Shown here in pieces: positions 34,044 through 46,702 of a stretch of 64,000 nt of DNA. The stretch's first letter is position 1, and every line of letters starts with the position of its first letter. The notes under the pieces were generated by a model, which saw only the letters and a list, made by a program, of their open reading frames with translations, was not told the origin of the DNA and did not search any database. This DNA comes from Macrotis lagotis. Lineage: Eukaryota > Chordata > Mammalia > Peramelemorphia > Peramelidae. The DNA lies in contig NC_133663.1 of the NCBI RefSeq assembly GCF_037893015.1, positions 145,308,577-145,372,576 of the forward strand, read 5' to 3'. The position numbers and the translations under genes were made by a program.

Positions 34044-35840
34044 GCTAGTCTAATACAGTTGCCATAGCTCTCTAAACTGTTGAGAGGAACTGCTTCCATC
34101 AAGGTTGCTCACCTCACAATGTTGTTGTTAATGTGTACATTGTTCTCTTGTTTCTACTCCCTTCATTCAACATGAGATCCCATAAGTCATCCCATGCTTC
34201 TCTTATAGTACAATGGTATTCCATTCTCTTATAGAACAATAATATTCATATACCATAACTTGCTTAGCTATTCCCCAATTGATTGGCATCCCCTCAAATT
34301 CCCAATCATGTGTCACCACAGAAAAGAGCTGCTATGAATATTTTGAAACATGTCATACTTTTTACAATTTCTTATGAATATAGACCTTGAATTGGAATTC
34401 CTGGATCAAATGGTATGAACAGTTTTATTACTCTTTGAACATCATTCCATGTTGCTCTCTAGAAAGGTTGGATCTGCTCGCAAGTCCACCAGTAATGCAT
34501 CAATATCCCAATCCTCCCGTAATTTCTCGAATATTGATCATTTTTCCTTTTTCACATTTAGATCAATCTGATAGGTGGAAGGTGGTTGTTTGAATTTGCA
34601 TTTCTCTAATCAATAATGATTTGGAGCATTTTTATATGATTAAATATAGTTTTAATTTCTTTGTTTGAAAACTGCTCATATCCTTTGAACATTTATTAAT
34701 TGGGTAATGACTTCTGACCTTATAAATTTGATGCAAAACTCTATATATTTCAGAAATGAGAGCTTTATCATGATTCCTAGTTATGAAGATTGTTTTCCAA
34801 CTTTGCTTTGCTGATAATTTTGACATCACTGATTCTACTAGTGCAATTTTTTAATTTGATGTAATCAAAGTTATTCATTTTGCAGTTTATATTTTGCATT
34901 AATTATTTGGCTATAAATTTGTCCCCTATTCTTAGAAAGATAATTTCTTGCTCTATTTTATCACTCTTTATATCTAAATCCTGTACACATTTTTGAGCTT
35001 ATTTTGGTATAGGGTATGAGATGTGGATCTTTGCCAAATTTTTTGCCATACTGTTTTCCAGTTTTCCCAACAATTTTTGTCAAATAGTGAGTTCTTATCC
35101 CAGAAGCTTATGTCTTTGGGTTGATCAAATAGTAAATTGCTGTAGTCATTTATTGTTGTTTCTTTTGAATCTGTCTTAATCCATTGATGTATTATTCTAT
35201 TCCTTAACCTTTACCAGGCAGTTTTGATGACTGCTGCTTTATTGTAGAACTTTAGAACTGGTAGAGCTAGGTTAACTTGCTTTTCATTTTTTTTCATCAG
35301 TTCCTTTGTTTTTCTTATCCTTTTGTTGCTCCAGATGAATATTGTTGCTATTTTTACTAGCTTGGTAGTTATTTGGCAGTTGGATTGGTGTGGCACTGAG
35401 TAAATAATTTAATTAAGATAGAATTATCATTTTTATTATATTAGCTTAACATAACCATGAGCATTTGACATTTAACCAAATTTTTAGATCGGACTTAATT
35501 TGGGTGTGAATTACTTGATAACTGTGTTCATATAGTTTCTGAGTGTGTCTTGGGAGGTAGATTCCTAAGTATTTAATGTTGTCTATAGTTACTTTAAGTG
35601 GAATTTCTCTTTCTATTTTTTGCTCTTGGGCTTTGTTGTTCATATATAGAAATGTTGATGATTTATGTGGATTTATTTTATGTCGTACTTTGTTGAATTT
35701 GTTAATTGTTTCATGGAGTTTTTTTAAGATGATTTTCTTGTGTTCACTAAGTATAACATCATATCATCTGCAGAGTGAAAGTTTTGTTTTCTCATTATCT
35801 TTAATTTCTTTTTCTTCTCTTATTGCTATAGCTAGCATTT

Positions 35841-35993
35841 TTTTTTAGATTTTTGCAAGGCAAATGGGGTTAAGTGGCTTGCCCAAGGCCACACAGCTAG
35901 GTAATTATTAAATGTTTGAGACCAGACTTGAACCCAGGTACTCCTGACTCCAAGGCCAGTGCTTTATCCACTATGCCACCTAGCTGCCCCTAC
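35841..35993 (-). mobile_element. CORE-SINE, minus strand, in L1 ORF2
   Basis: Reverse copy from TTTTTTAGATTTTTGCAAGG to CCACCTAGCTGCCCCT. It is flanked by an 11-bp duplication AGCTAGCATTT (35830-35840 and 35994-36004). Confidence 0.94.
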
Positions 35994-36597
35994 AGCTAGC
36001 ATTTCTAATAATTTATTGAATAGTAATGGAGATAATGGACATCATTGTTTCACCCCTGCTTTTATTGCAAATGCTCTGAGTTTATTCTTATTACATATAA
36101 AATATGCTAATGCTTTTATATAAATACTATTTTTATTTTAAGGAAAACTCCATTTATTCCTGAATTTTCTAGTGTTTTAATAGGAATGGTTATTGTATTT
36201 TATCAAAGGCTTTTTCATCATCTATTGAGATAATCATATGATTTCTGTTAATTTTGCTATTGGTCTGTTTAATTATGTTGATTTTTTTCCTAATGTTGAA
36301 CCATCCCTGCCTACCTGGTATAAATCCTACCGGATCTTGGTATATTAACCTAGTAATTACTTACTTTAGTCTCATTACTAAAATTTTATTTATTTATGAT
36401 TTTGCATCAATATTCTTTAGGAATATGGGTCTATCATTTTCTTTGTTTTGGTTCTTCCTGGTTTAGGTATCAGAACCTTGTTGGTGTCATAACTTTCCTT
36501 TTCTATTTTTTAAATAGTTTATATAGAATAGGAATTAATTATTCCTTAAATGTTTGGTAGAATTCACTTTTAATCCATCTTAACCTGGAGACATTTT

Positions 36598-37130
36598 TTT
36601 GAAAAATTTTATTTATTTTGAATTTTACAATTCCCCCCATCTTGTTTCTCTCCCCTCCCCCTAGAAGGTAGTCTGTTAGTCTTTACATTGTTTCCATGGC
36701 ATGCATTGATCTAAGTTGAATGTAATGAGAGAGAAATCATATTCTTAAGGAAGAAACATAAAGTTTAAGATATAGCAGAATTACATAATAAGATAACTTT
36801 TATAAAATTTTAAATTTTTTTACATTTTAAATTTTTTTTAATTTTTAAGTTAAAAATTAAATTTAAATTAAATTTAAGCTATTTTTAAAAAAATTAAAGG
36901 TAATAGTCTTTGGTCTTTGTTCATACACCACAATTCTTTCTCAGAATACAGATGGCATTTTTCCATTGCAGATATCCCAAAATGGAGTCTAATTGTTGTC
37001 ATGTTGCTATGAAAATGTCCATTAAGATTGATCATCACTCCCATGTTGCTGTTAGAGTGTATAATGTTCTTCTGGTTCTGCTCATCTCACTCAGCATCAG
37101 CTCATGTAAATCCTTCCAGGCTTCCCTGAA
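36598..37130 (-). mobile_element. 5'-truncated L1 3' end nested in another L1
   Basis: This 533-bp piece matches the 3' parts at 24906-25660 and 54550-54900 (CTGTTAGTCTTTACATTGTTTCC, TATTCTTAAGGAAGAAACAT, CACCACAATTCTTTCTCAG). It is flanked by a perfect 13-bp duplication CTGGAGACATTTT (36585-36597 and 37131-37143). It is therefore a clean, separate insertion into the host L1. Confidence 0.88.
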
Positions 37131-37244
37131 CTGGAGACATTTTCTTATGGAGTTTATTGATGGTTTCTTCAATTTATTTTTTCTGAAATGGGGTTATTTA
37201 AGAAATTGATTTCTTCTTCTATTAATCTTGGCAGCTTTGTCAAT

Positions 37245-38181
37245 ATTCTACCCCAGCAGCAAAGAAAATAATGAAAGATTTTCATACAATATTACCTGAC
37301 CAATAAAATGGTAAGAATAACCTTCAGGAATATAACTATCTTATTGAAGTAATATAACTTGTCTTGGAACACAAGATCTAGTAACAGTCTATTTATCATC
37401 AAACAAGAGGAGGCTTATGAATTTCTTTGCAATGCAAGATTTTCCTCATGGGAAAAAGTCTACTATCCTTCTAGTAGCCAATAAAAGTAGTCTTATCAAA
37501 AGTTAGGAAAGTGAGCCACCTGTTTGGCTTTCTTCTAGGATTAGTTTAAGAATAATAGTTTGTTCTTTCTTTATTATTACTTATTACTGAGAGTACTTCA
37601 CTAGTTATATTAATACTGAAATGGTTTTATTGGTAATATTCCACTCAATTCCTCCTCTTTTTACTTCATATATATATATGTATGTGTGTGTGTGTCTGTG
37701 TGTGTGTGTGTGTGTATTGCATCTGAAGTCTTCTCATACTCTCCTTGATGCCCCCCTCAGGTTATATTCTCTCTTCCTGTCCATTTGGGACCTATCTTCT
37801 TCTTGGAATAAAATAAATTCTTCTTTCTTCCCCAAATTTTTCTAACTAAACTATATAGAGGTGATTCTTCTCCTGAAATTCTCAACTGGCTTACATTGTC
37901 TTCTCAAAGTAGAACTTGAGACTGTTGCTGCACATAAGTGTATCTTGAGACTACCTTAATCTTCTTTATTCTTCTTACCTAAATATCCTTTTTCCTAGCA
38001 TAAAATAAAATAAAATAAAATAAAGGAATCTTAATTCTTCTCAAAACATATAGCTAACAGCAAAGGTTAAAATCACATGCTGGTCTATCAAGATATTAAA
38101 CTCCAATTGACCTAAAATTTCTATATCAGGTTGACCTTAAGTGATTTACTATAAAGATCCAGTACATCAAAGGAAAATTCC

Positions 38182-38212
<31 letters not shown>

Positions 38213-38500
38213 GGACAATAGCACTTCCTTTGCTGATCATACCTGATGTCAGACACAAAACAAAAGCCAATTAAAAGCCCCATGATCTAAAAATAGTAAT
38301 TCCATCTAATTAGATCTCCAAGTGAATCCACTTCGCAAGTACTAAATGCTAATTCTAATCTAGATTGGAGGGGTCACAATCAATCAACCCCCTTCTCTAC
38401 ACATATACCACATATATGACTCTGAGTGTCGCTGTTGATAGAATCCATTAAGTAAGGTTACTTTCAAAATATTCAAAAAAGCGGTCAGGTTTCCCCAGCA
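37245..38500. other. AT-rich stretch with microsatellites
   Basis: No supported gene. It contains a TG/TATG tract (37676-37717), a short (AAAAT)n run at about 38004-38024 and (AT)n at 38182-38208. Confidence 0.5.
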
Positions 38501-41500
38501 TCTGGAATATTCCTTGACATACCAAAAAAGAAACTTCTTTGAAAATATGTTTCATAATTCTACTCAAAGGTCTATCCTCCTGGTGGCATTAGTTTCTAAT
38601 CTACATACCTACATCCCTTTGTCTGAAATCATTGCTATTTTATTTCTGGATAAAGATGGTATGTTATAAGTTTCTTGGATAGCCTGTTGTATTACAATAA
38701 ATAAACACTCCTTTGGCTTGGAGATTACCCTAAAAATTCTCACCTAACATTTAGCCAGATTGACACAGAAAAAACCATAAATTATTATCATTATTGTCTT
38801 TCCCATGTTGCTTAGGTGCTTTAACTTTAAAACAAACTACCACAACTTTGAGATATAAATATAAATATATATATACTTCTGACAAAACCTCATATATAAA
38901 TATTTATAATTGGCAAGTTCTTATGCAAATAATTCTTTATAATAAACCTGTTTAATTATTTGCCATGTCTGAAAAACAAATTATTACTTCTCAGAATTCA
39001 TTTATTCCATTAAAATATCTTAATTTCTCTAAATTTAACAAAACTGTAATAAGTGTAACAGTAAAAACTAGAATTTACAAAACAATATTTCCATTATTAC
39101 ATTTATACCTAGACCTACAGATCTACAGCAAGGTCCAACACATCATTTAAAAATTTCAGGGAATCTAGAGGGTTATACCCTTTGATAATTTCCCTCATTA
39201 TCACTACAAAGCAATCAATCATTAATTCCAAGTTTGTCATCATTACAGTAAAATAGTTTATATTTCCAAAGTAGATTACATATTCAATAACATTCTTCAA
39301 CATCTTACACATTGATAAGTCTTCTTATTAGGGTCACGTTATTTTTAATTTCGTAATCATTTTCCAAAGTCCCTCAAATTTATTCAACACTATTGGAAAG
39401 GGTCTCTTGCAATCTCTTATAACCTAGCCTTCTGAATTTGCTTTTAATGTGGGGGGAAAGATCTGCAATTTTATTCTTTAAAATATAAACATTAAATTCT
39501 TAACCTACATGAAACAATGTTTTCATACTGACATTTTATTCTCTTAAAGCAAAACAAAACAGTTTCTCTTAAAGTTAACCTCATAATTATCTTTTACACA
39601 CAAACTTGTTCTGAATTTGTCCTTTATGAGCTTATTAAGCTCTTCTTCTTCCAAATATACTTATACAAATATACAAATATACATATATGCATATATAATT
39701 TCTTCTTAAATAACAGGTAATAAATAAACTATATTGTTCTTGCATATAAATATTCCCTCTTATAAACATGAGGTGAAAAAACAAAGCCTTTCACAAATTC
39801 TCTGGGTCAAAAAGTTCTTGAGACATAAAACCGGTTGGCAAGGTATTCTCTAGGTTTCTCATAATAAAACTTTAAATTTGTGAGAGGTTAAATCTCAATT
39901 TACTCATTTTTCATTACTGTAAAATAGTTTTTAAATTCTCAAAAAAGCTGTTTGAATTTGTTCTTATGCAAAGTTTTCTAATTATTCATTATATATTTCA
40001 ATTTCCTTTATATATTCCCATTACTCCCTAGAATTTTGTAACCCTGAAAAATTCTTAAGACCAGATGTTGCTAAAAAAATCCCTTTTTTATAATTATAAT
40101 ATTTTCTTCATATTTTTCTTGAGTTCCAAAATCATTTTCAAAACATTACCTTCCCCATGTTTAATAATTCTAAAGCTTAATTATGAGCATATAACTCACA
40201 GGTCTGTCCTGACAATAGTTTGGGCAGACTCCCAGCTTCTGACACTGTGTATTATAGCATTTCCATTAATTCTTTTTCCTTCTATGACTCTGGAGGAGCC
40301 ATGAAACATCAGAATTAAAAAAATTTTTTTTTCTTTACAAACCCCCTAATTTAGTTTACATATATCTTCAGATTACTTTGTACAAAAGATTAGCACATTA
40401 TAGAATTAATAATAACATAATAAATAAATTAACATTTACCAACAATTGTCTTCATATCAAACTTTTCATCCTTTAGGGTTTATCGCTTTTCCAATGAATT
40501 CACTGCTGGATATTGCAAAAGTGGAAGCTTAATGTAATTTTCAAATTAACCCAACGCCATTTAAACATATATCTCTATTTGATGTTTTAGCTTTCTATGG
40601 TACCTTTTTTTACATTGATTTTTAAATCACCTCCCAAAGCCTCCCAAAATCCCCAAATCAATCCTTTTACTTATACAATATCAAACCTGCTCAAGCCTTC
40701 TGTCTACATGCTTTAATCAATTTCCATACTTAACAAATGGTGCAAAAACCCCAATTGTCTCCATGCCTTGATTCTCTTTCCAGTATTTTCAGAGACTCTT
40801 GCTTAGACTATACAACTTACATTTTCCCTTAATATTCTATGCTTTTACATTAACTCTTTTGACTGTAGTTAATACTATTCTGAACTAGATTCCCCATAGC
40901 TTATTTAAAACTTCATTTACAACTATAAAATTCACATACATAATTCCACTTTTCACAATACATTTTCCATTCAAAGGTTTTAATATTTAATACTTCTTGA
41001 TTTTAACTGGTAAAACTTTTAAGAAGGCTAACAGCTACTCAGAATATATATATCTCACAGACTAATTGGAATATCCCTTGCTTCCCTCTTCAGATAGAAT
41101 AAACCACATAACTTCTCTCATAAATAGGCAGGTCCAAAATCTTTCCTGGGGTCTTTTCTGTATTCAGATCCCCCACTTGTTCCATTACTCTCTGCAATAA
41201 CTAACATTACAAGAATCTATACTAATAAACTCCTGAATCTTTAATGTTACCATATAATTAGGGTAAAAATATTATTTATTTTTCCTTTTCTGGCATTTTT
41301 GAGTAACCAAATTATATACTTGAGAATTAACATGATTCTCTTGTCTTTCTGGAATTTACTTCCCCATAACTTTCTCCAATTAAATTAACATTTCTTTCTA
41401 TGATTTCTTTATTTAGCGTATTTGGTAATATTCACTGTCTCTTTCCTGTTTCTTTAACTTCAAAGTAAGGTCCCTTTTAAGACTTATTTTAATATGTCTT

Positions 41501-41950
41501 CATTAAAAAATTCTCTCTATTATTAATTGGTCCTTTTTCTTAATAAATTTCCTTTTTGCTACCATTTCCCTCCAAAGGTCAAGATAACAAACCAAAAATA
41601 ACCCAAAAAACAAAAAATATAAAAAACCAGGCAAGTGCCTTGGAGAAAAGAAGCAGGGAGGGGGAAGAGGGAGAGGAGAATATTTCATTCTGGCAACACA
41701 GAATCACAGCAAAGAAGTAGGGAAGAGGAAAAAGTCAACAGCATTTTATCATTTTCTGCACCTTTCCCTTTTTACTTTGGATTTTTTCCCCATTATTAAA
41801 TCTACACCCTAGAGCTCTCAGCACTTCTGGACCCTTTTGTCTTGTCCCTACAGACTCTAAACACTTGGACTTCTTTGGAAGTAATCTACAATCACTATCT
41901 CTTCCATAATTTCTAATTTCAATTTATGTGGTTCCAGACCAAAAAATTAG
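38500..41950. other. Pyrimidine-rich plus strand of unknown origin
   Basis: About 3.4 kb in which the plus strand is markedly rich in T and C (many CTT/TTC/CCC runs) and the minus strand correspondingly rich in A and G. No frame over 80 codons, no SINE or L1 landmarks. Such asymmetry over kilobases can mark a decayed retroelement read on the minus strand, for example an endogenous retrovirus. I could not recognise terminal repeats, a primer-binding site or a pol motif, so the nature is open. Confidence 0.3.
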
Positions 41951-41954
41951 ATAT

Positions 41955-42940
41955 GATAAAAATGGCAAGAAGAATGTGGTGGTCACTAGCAATACAGATA
42001 AGATATAAAAGCCTGGGACTCCTTGTTTTCAAATATTGATGTCTGGAATTATAGGAAGTGCTATTTTTTCTGCTGTACAAACAACTCTGTAAGAACACCA
42101 GTTTATAAATCTTTAATTTCAATATATAATGATATTAAATACCTACCAGTCTGCTTTTATATTCAAGGATTCCACAGAGTTAGGCATCTCTCTGATAGTT
42201 GAGGAATTTCTTTAAATTCATCAAACTTTATGTTATTTTTTTCTTTTCCTTTTCCTTTTCTTGAGTAATCAAGCTAAATAGACTAAATTTTCTTTTTTTA
42301 TGAAAAATAATCATTTTTTTAAAACAAAACCAATAAAATGATTATTGTGACAGCTGTATAAAGTTCCTGAAATCCACTGAGAAATGATTCCCTGATATAT
42401 AAATCATTATCATCTGAATTATTATTTAAGCAATGTTGCTCTATAGTATTGGATTTCTTTAAACCTTCATCAATTTCTTTAAGCCTTCATGATGTGGATG
42501 TGTTTTACAATTATAAGAGCATTAGAAAAGTAATATAATATTAATTAGATCTTCCTTTTCTCTGTAGATGTCAGAAGCACAAAGACTTAACTATTTTTAT
42601 GTGTAAACAGATTGGAACAAATTATTGTTTCACAGAGGAATACCTGACAAGATTTTATAGCAGTTTTGACAGAAACATTTTTTTTTCTGAATGCATTTTT
42701 TATGGTAGCATATCTTCTCTTATGAAGAGATGTGATTAACAAATTTGATACCCTAGAAAATTGTATTAATTTCTTGTGAATGTAAGGCATTCATCAAATG
42801 ACATTTTGAGTTAATATTACTATAACAACTTAATTATCTTGTAATGAAAATATAATGACTTGTTAAAATATAAAAAAACAGATAGGCAATATATATTTTA
42901 TAACAATGAAATGAGAGAGAGAACACATTTAAATACAGGA
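41955..42940. other. AT-rich single-copy stretch
   Basis: No supported gene. A TATA-like GATATAAAAGCC occurs at about 42001, with nothing around it that makes it a promoter. Confidence 0.35.
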
Positions 42941-42944
42941 ACAT

Positions 42945-43090
42945 AGAATCTCAGATATTCAAGATGGAATATAACTTTGAAATTTTCTTGTTCAGTCCAA
43001 ATATTTGACAGATAAGAAAACTTATATCTAAGAGGTAAGCCTCAGAGAAATTTAATTAATTGCTCAATCACATAGCTAATAAAAATATTT
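42945..43090 (-). mobile_element. MIR fragment, minus strand
   Basis: ACATAGAATCTCAGATATTC, GACAGATAAGAAAACTTATAT and TTGCTCAATCACATAGCTAAT reproduce the reverse-strand MIR order. Confidence 0.6.
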
Positions 43091-43799
43091 TAAAACTTTA
43101 CATATATATATACATAAAACCTTAAAGTTGACTTTGTAATAATAATAAAATTATAGTAATAACAGAAATTATTTAATTTTGAGGTTTTCAAAATGCTTTA
43201 TATGTGACAACTTATTCTATGACCAATTTGATGAATTCTGATCAACTAGATGAAGGTATTAAAGGCTATGTTTACCTTATAGGGTTGCTGTAAAGAAAGT
43301 TTACTTCTAAAGGTTAAACCAATATGTAACCAATATATAAATACATATTTGAATGCACAAAAACATGTTTATATATGATATTTTAATGGAGCATATAATC
43401 ACATATTAATTCAGAAGCAATGGCATGAAATTAAAGGCTTTTGGACAAATAGAACTGGGAAAACAATATCTACTCAAGAATATCATGACTGAAAATAGAA
43501 TTTGTCTTTCTGGATTACAGCTTAAAAATAAAGAAATATGGGCTCTTCTCAGGAATGGAATGCACTGACAAGTAATGTTTTGTTTTTCAAGATATTTAAA
43601 AATCTAATAAACAGTGATTTAAGTTTAAATGAAAAGGCAAAGAACAGTACAGAATTATAGCCGCCAGTCTATATACAATAGAACAGATCAAGTATATGGT
43701 AGAAAAGGTGAAAAATTCAAAGCATAAAAATTCCAAAAAGGGGGCTGTTAATAAAACCTATAGCTTTAGATAAGTCATTGATATGTTAGTAAAACATTC

Positions 43800-43960
43800 T
43801 TGATTTAGAGTGCAGTCATGTGGGTTTAAATCTGAGCTCTGATCTTTTACATCTATGTGACTATGAGTAATCACTTAACCTCTTTTACCTCAGTTTTCTC
43901 ATTGATAAGATGAGTTTGTACTTGACCTCAATGGTTTCAGATCTAAATCAAACTGATTGT
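43800..43960 (+). mobile_element. MIR fragment, plus strand
   Basis: GTGGGTTTAAATCTGAGCTC, CTATGTGACTATGAGTAATC, ACTTAACCTCTTTTACCTCAG and TTTTCTCATTGATAAGATGAG in order. Confidence 0.72.
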
Positions 43961-44535
43961 CATACTGAAATCCTTTCTAGTCCAGGAGCTGCATTCATCT
44001 ATGTGTACGTTCAAATGTTTGAAGATATCAAATGAGAAGAAAATCCTATTATCTCTCCAAGCTTAATAGCAACTCTCATTGTTAGCAATTTCTTCTTAGA
44101 TGAAACTTTAATTTTCTTTTCTGCAACTTCCATCCATACTTCCTGATTCTATTTCTGAGGCTAAAGAGAAAAAAAATCACAAATATCAACCTGTCAAAAT
44201 TTGAAGACACTCTTGTTCTACTCTCCAAAATAAATAGACCTAGTTCTTTCAGTTGCTTTTTTTAAAATATAGTATAATGAAGGACCTAACTAGTAAAGCA
44301 GAAAAACACATCAGCAATAGAATCTAATTCCATTAATTGAAGACAGAGCAGTGGAGAAGGGCAAACAAGTCTGCAAAATCTAGTGAAGTGACCTGAGCAG
44401 CACAGATGTTGTGCTTAGTGAAGGAAGAAGCATAAATACAATCCAAGTTAAAAAAATGAAATTGGATTCCTACATAAGTTTGAGACTTAAATTGCTTGTG
44501 TACATCTTCCAAAGTTGTGTGCTATTTTTATAGGA

Positions 44536-44602
44536 TAACATATATAGATATAGATATAGATAGACATAAACATAGACATAGACATAGACATAGACATATA
44601 TT
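44536..44602. repeat. (ATAGAC)n / (ATAGAT)n microsatellite
   Basis: Short tandem hexamers, ATAGAT then ATAGAC units. Confidence 0.93.
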
Positions 44603-46546
44603 TATATCCACTTTTATCAATGAAATTCTATGTATTTGGGGGAGGGAGAAACTGATCTATCAGTGTTTTTGTTTGTTTGGGTTTTGGTATGGTTATTACT
44701 GTTCATGATGGTCAGGTTATTTAAGAAAATTACTTTAGTTTGGATTAGTAATGTCAACTGAGTACCTCTTAAAGACAATCCCTCAGGTGTATATAGTTGT
44801 ATTTTTAGAAGTGTAATATCATGGAATACATTAAACCTGATTTCACTACATGTTTGTGAATGTGTGGATATATACATATATAACAGAGACATATATGTAT
44901 TAATGTATAAATGAATACACACATGTTTAATGTGTGCATATGGATATATATATATATATTCATATATACATATATACACAGATATATGTACTTGAGGGTA
45001 TATCTAGATATAGTTGAGAGAAGTATCATAAGGAATTAGAAATGGGAAAGAGATCAATTCATCTGCAAGCATTGCAGGTGCATGGACACAGCCTTCATCT
45101 GGGACTGGCCAAGATATTCCCGAATGAACTTGACCCCAATATAGATCAGGGTGGTGGAGGTCTTGGATTGCAGACACAAGAATCCAAAGTGCCCCATACT
45201 ATGTATGATAATGCAGGATTTTGTGTCTGGAATGATTGGTACTGCTCATATCAACAGAGACCATATTTTTGTATCTGTTCTGGAAGCTCTATTAGTTTCT
45301 GATGTGGTCATGGATGATGGGATAAAGCTTGATCATGGCCTTACAGCTGAAGTTGTCCAAGGGCCTGATATCATCACAGAAAATGATTTTATAACATAAG
45401 GTGTGTTTGTTCCTGAATCTGTTCTGAAAGCTGATATTGCCATTGAAGAAATTTTAGATAGTGATCACATTTGGACTTCTGACATAATAATAGAAACTGT
45501 TAGATTACTTGAGCAGATTTTTGTAACTGACTTTGTTACTGGTCCTGAAGGACATTTGGAACATGTGGGCCAGGATTCTGTGTCAGGAGCTGATTCTCCC
45601 ACAATAGTTTCAGAGGTTCTTATAACCAATTCAGATACAGAAGCTGTGATTCAAGCAGTCAATACTCTTCCTGGTTCTATGATTGCTATAAAAACTGAAG
45701 ATGATGATGATGACAAGAGCACTTCTAATTGCAAACCCACTAGTAAAACTCAACACTGAAGCTTCCAATGATGATGTCACTAAAGAAGATGGGTTTGGTT
45801 CAGAAGTTATTAAAGTATATATTTTTAAAGCTGAAGCTGAAGATTATGTGGAAATAGGTGGAACAGAAGTTGTTACAGAGAGTGATTTTTCACAATGGCC
45901 ATTCAATCCCTGGAGTCCTTGAACAGCAGGGATGTGTTGGCCCTAATGCAGCAGGAGAAGATGGTTTACATGGCAGTTAAAGACTCAACTCATGATGGTG
46001 GAGATCTCAATTATGCTGAAATAGCTGATGAAGTTTACATGGAAGTCATTACAGGGGATGAGGAAACCCCTGCTCTTCCTGAGGTCCAGCCAGAAACATT
46101 TGTTCCTGTAGCCTGGGCCTGCAGCATATGGAGATGAAAATTTTCCCAAGAGGTATGAAGAATGTGAGGCATCAGGAAATAATTTGGACACCAAATTAGA
46201 AAATAAAGATGGTACCTTAGGACAGTACCTTCAGATCTGTAATAGTGTTAATCCAAATAAGGTACTTAAACAGAAGTCCAAGAGAAGGAAACGGGGAGGA
46301 AGCAGGCTATGGCAAAAAGCTATTATAATTGTTCCCGATGGGCAGCCCTTGACTGTATACCCTTTCTACATTTGTGGGAAGAAGTTTAAATCCAGAGGAT
46401 TCTGGAAAAGATACATGAAGAATCATCCCGATCATATGATCAAGAAAAAAATATCAATGTACAGATTATAATTTCACAACTAGTAAGAAAGTAAGTTTTC
46501 ATAGAAATTTAGAAAACCATAAACTTATGAATAAAGTTGAAAAGAT

Positions 46547-46702
46547 GGGGGCAGCTAGGTGGCATAGTGGATAAAGCACCGGCCCTGGAGTCAGGAGTAC
46601 CTGGGTTCAAATCCGGTCTCAGACACTTAATAATTACCTAGCTGTGTGGCCTTGGGCAAGCCACTTAACCCTGTTTGCCTTGCAAAAACCTAAAAAAAAA
46701 GA
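46547..46702 (+). mobile_element. CORE-SINE inserted in the ZNF711 retrocopy
   Basis: Low-divergence copy (GGGGGCAGCTAGGTGGCATAG to CCTAAAAAAAAAG) splitting the segment between the second and third finger-like units, after NKVEK. Possible duplication GAAAAGA(A)T (about 46540 and 46718). It must be younger than the retrocopy. Confidence 0.94.

Larger units (their letters stand above)
33746..37243 (-). mobile_element. L1 3'UTR and ORF2, minus strand, with nested insertions
   Basis: It starts with a 3'UTR (about 33760-33970, CCATCCACCCTCCCTTCCC). It runs upward in coordinate through the ORF2 C-terminus, a readable ORF2 piece at 35446-35643 (LPRHTQKLYEHSYQVIHTQI), the RT region (about 35750-36250) and up to 37243. 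It is interrupted by a (TG)n at 33993-34040, a SINE at 35841-35993 and another L1 3' end at 36598-37130. Several stops; not functional. Confidence 0.85.

Noticed and set aside
42000-42012. TATA-box-like ATATAAAAGCC as an LTR or gene promoter
   Set aside because: No terminal repeat, transcript or coding region is visible around it; the motif is expected by chance in AT-rich DNA.
45403-45759. 118-codon frame and the 189-codon frame at 47041 as separate small genes
   Set aside because: Both are pieces of the same ZNF711 retrocopy, separated by stops and frameshifts.
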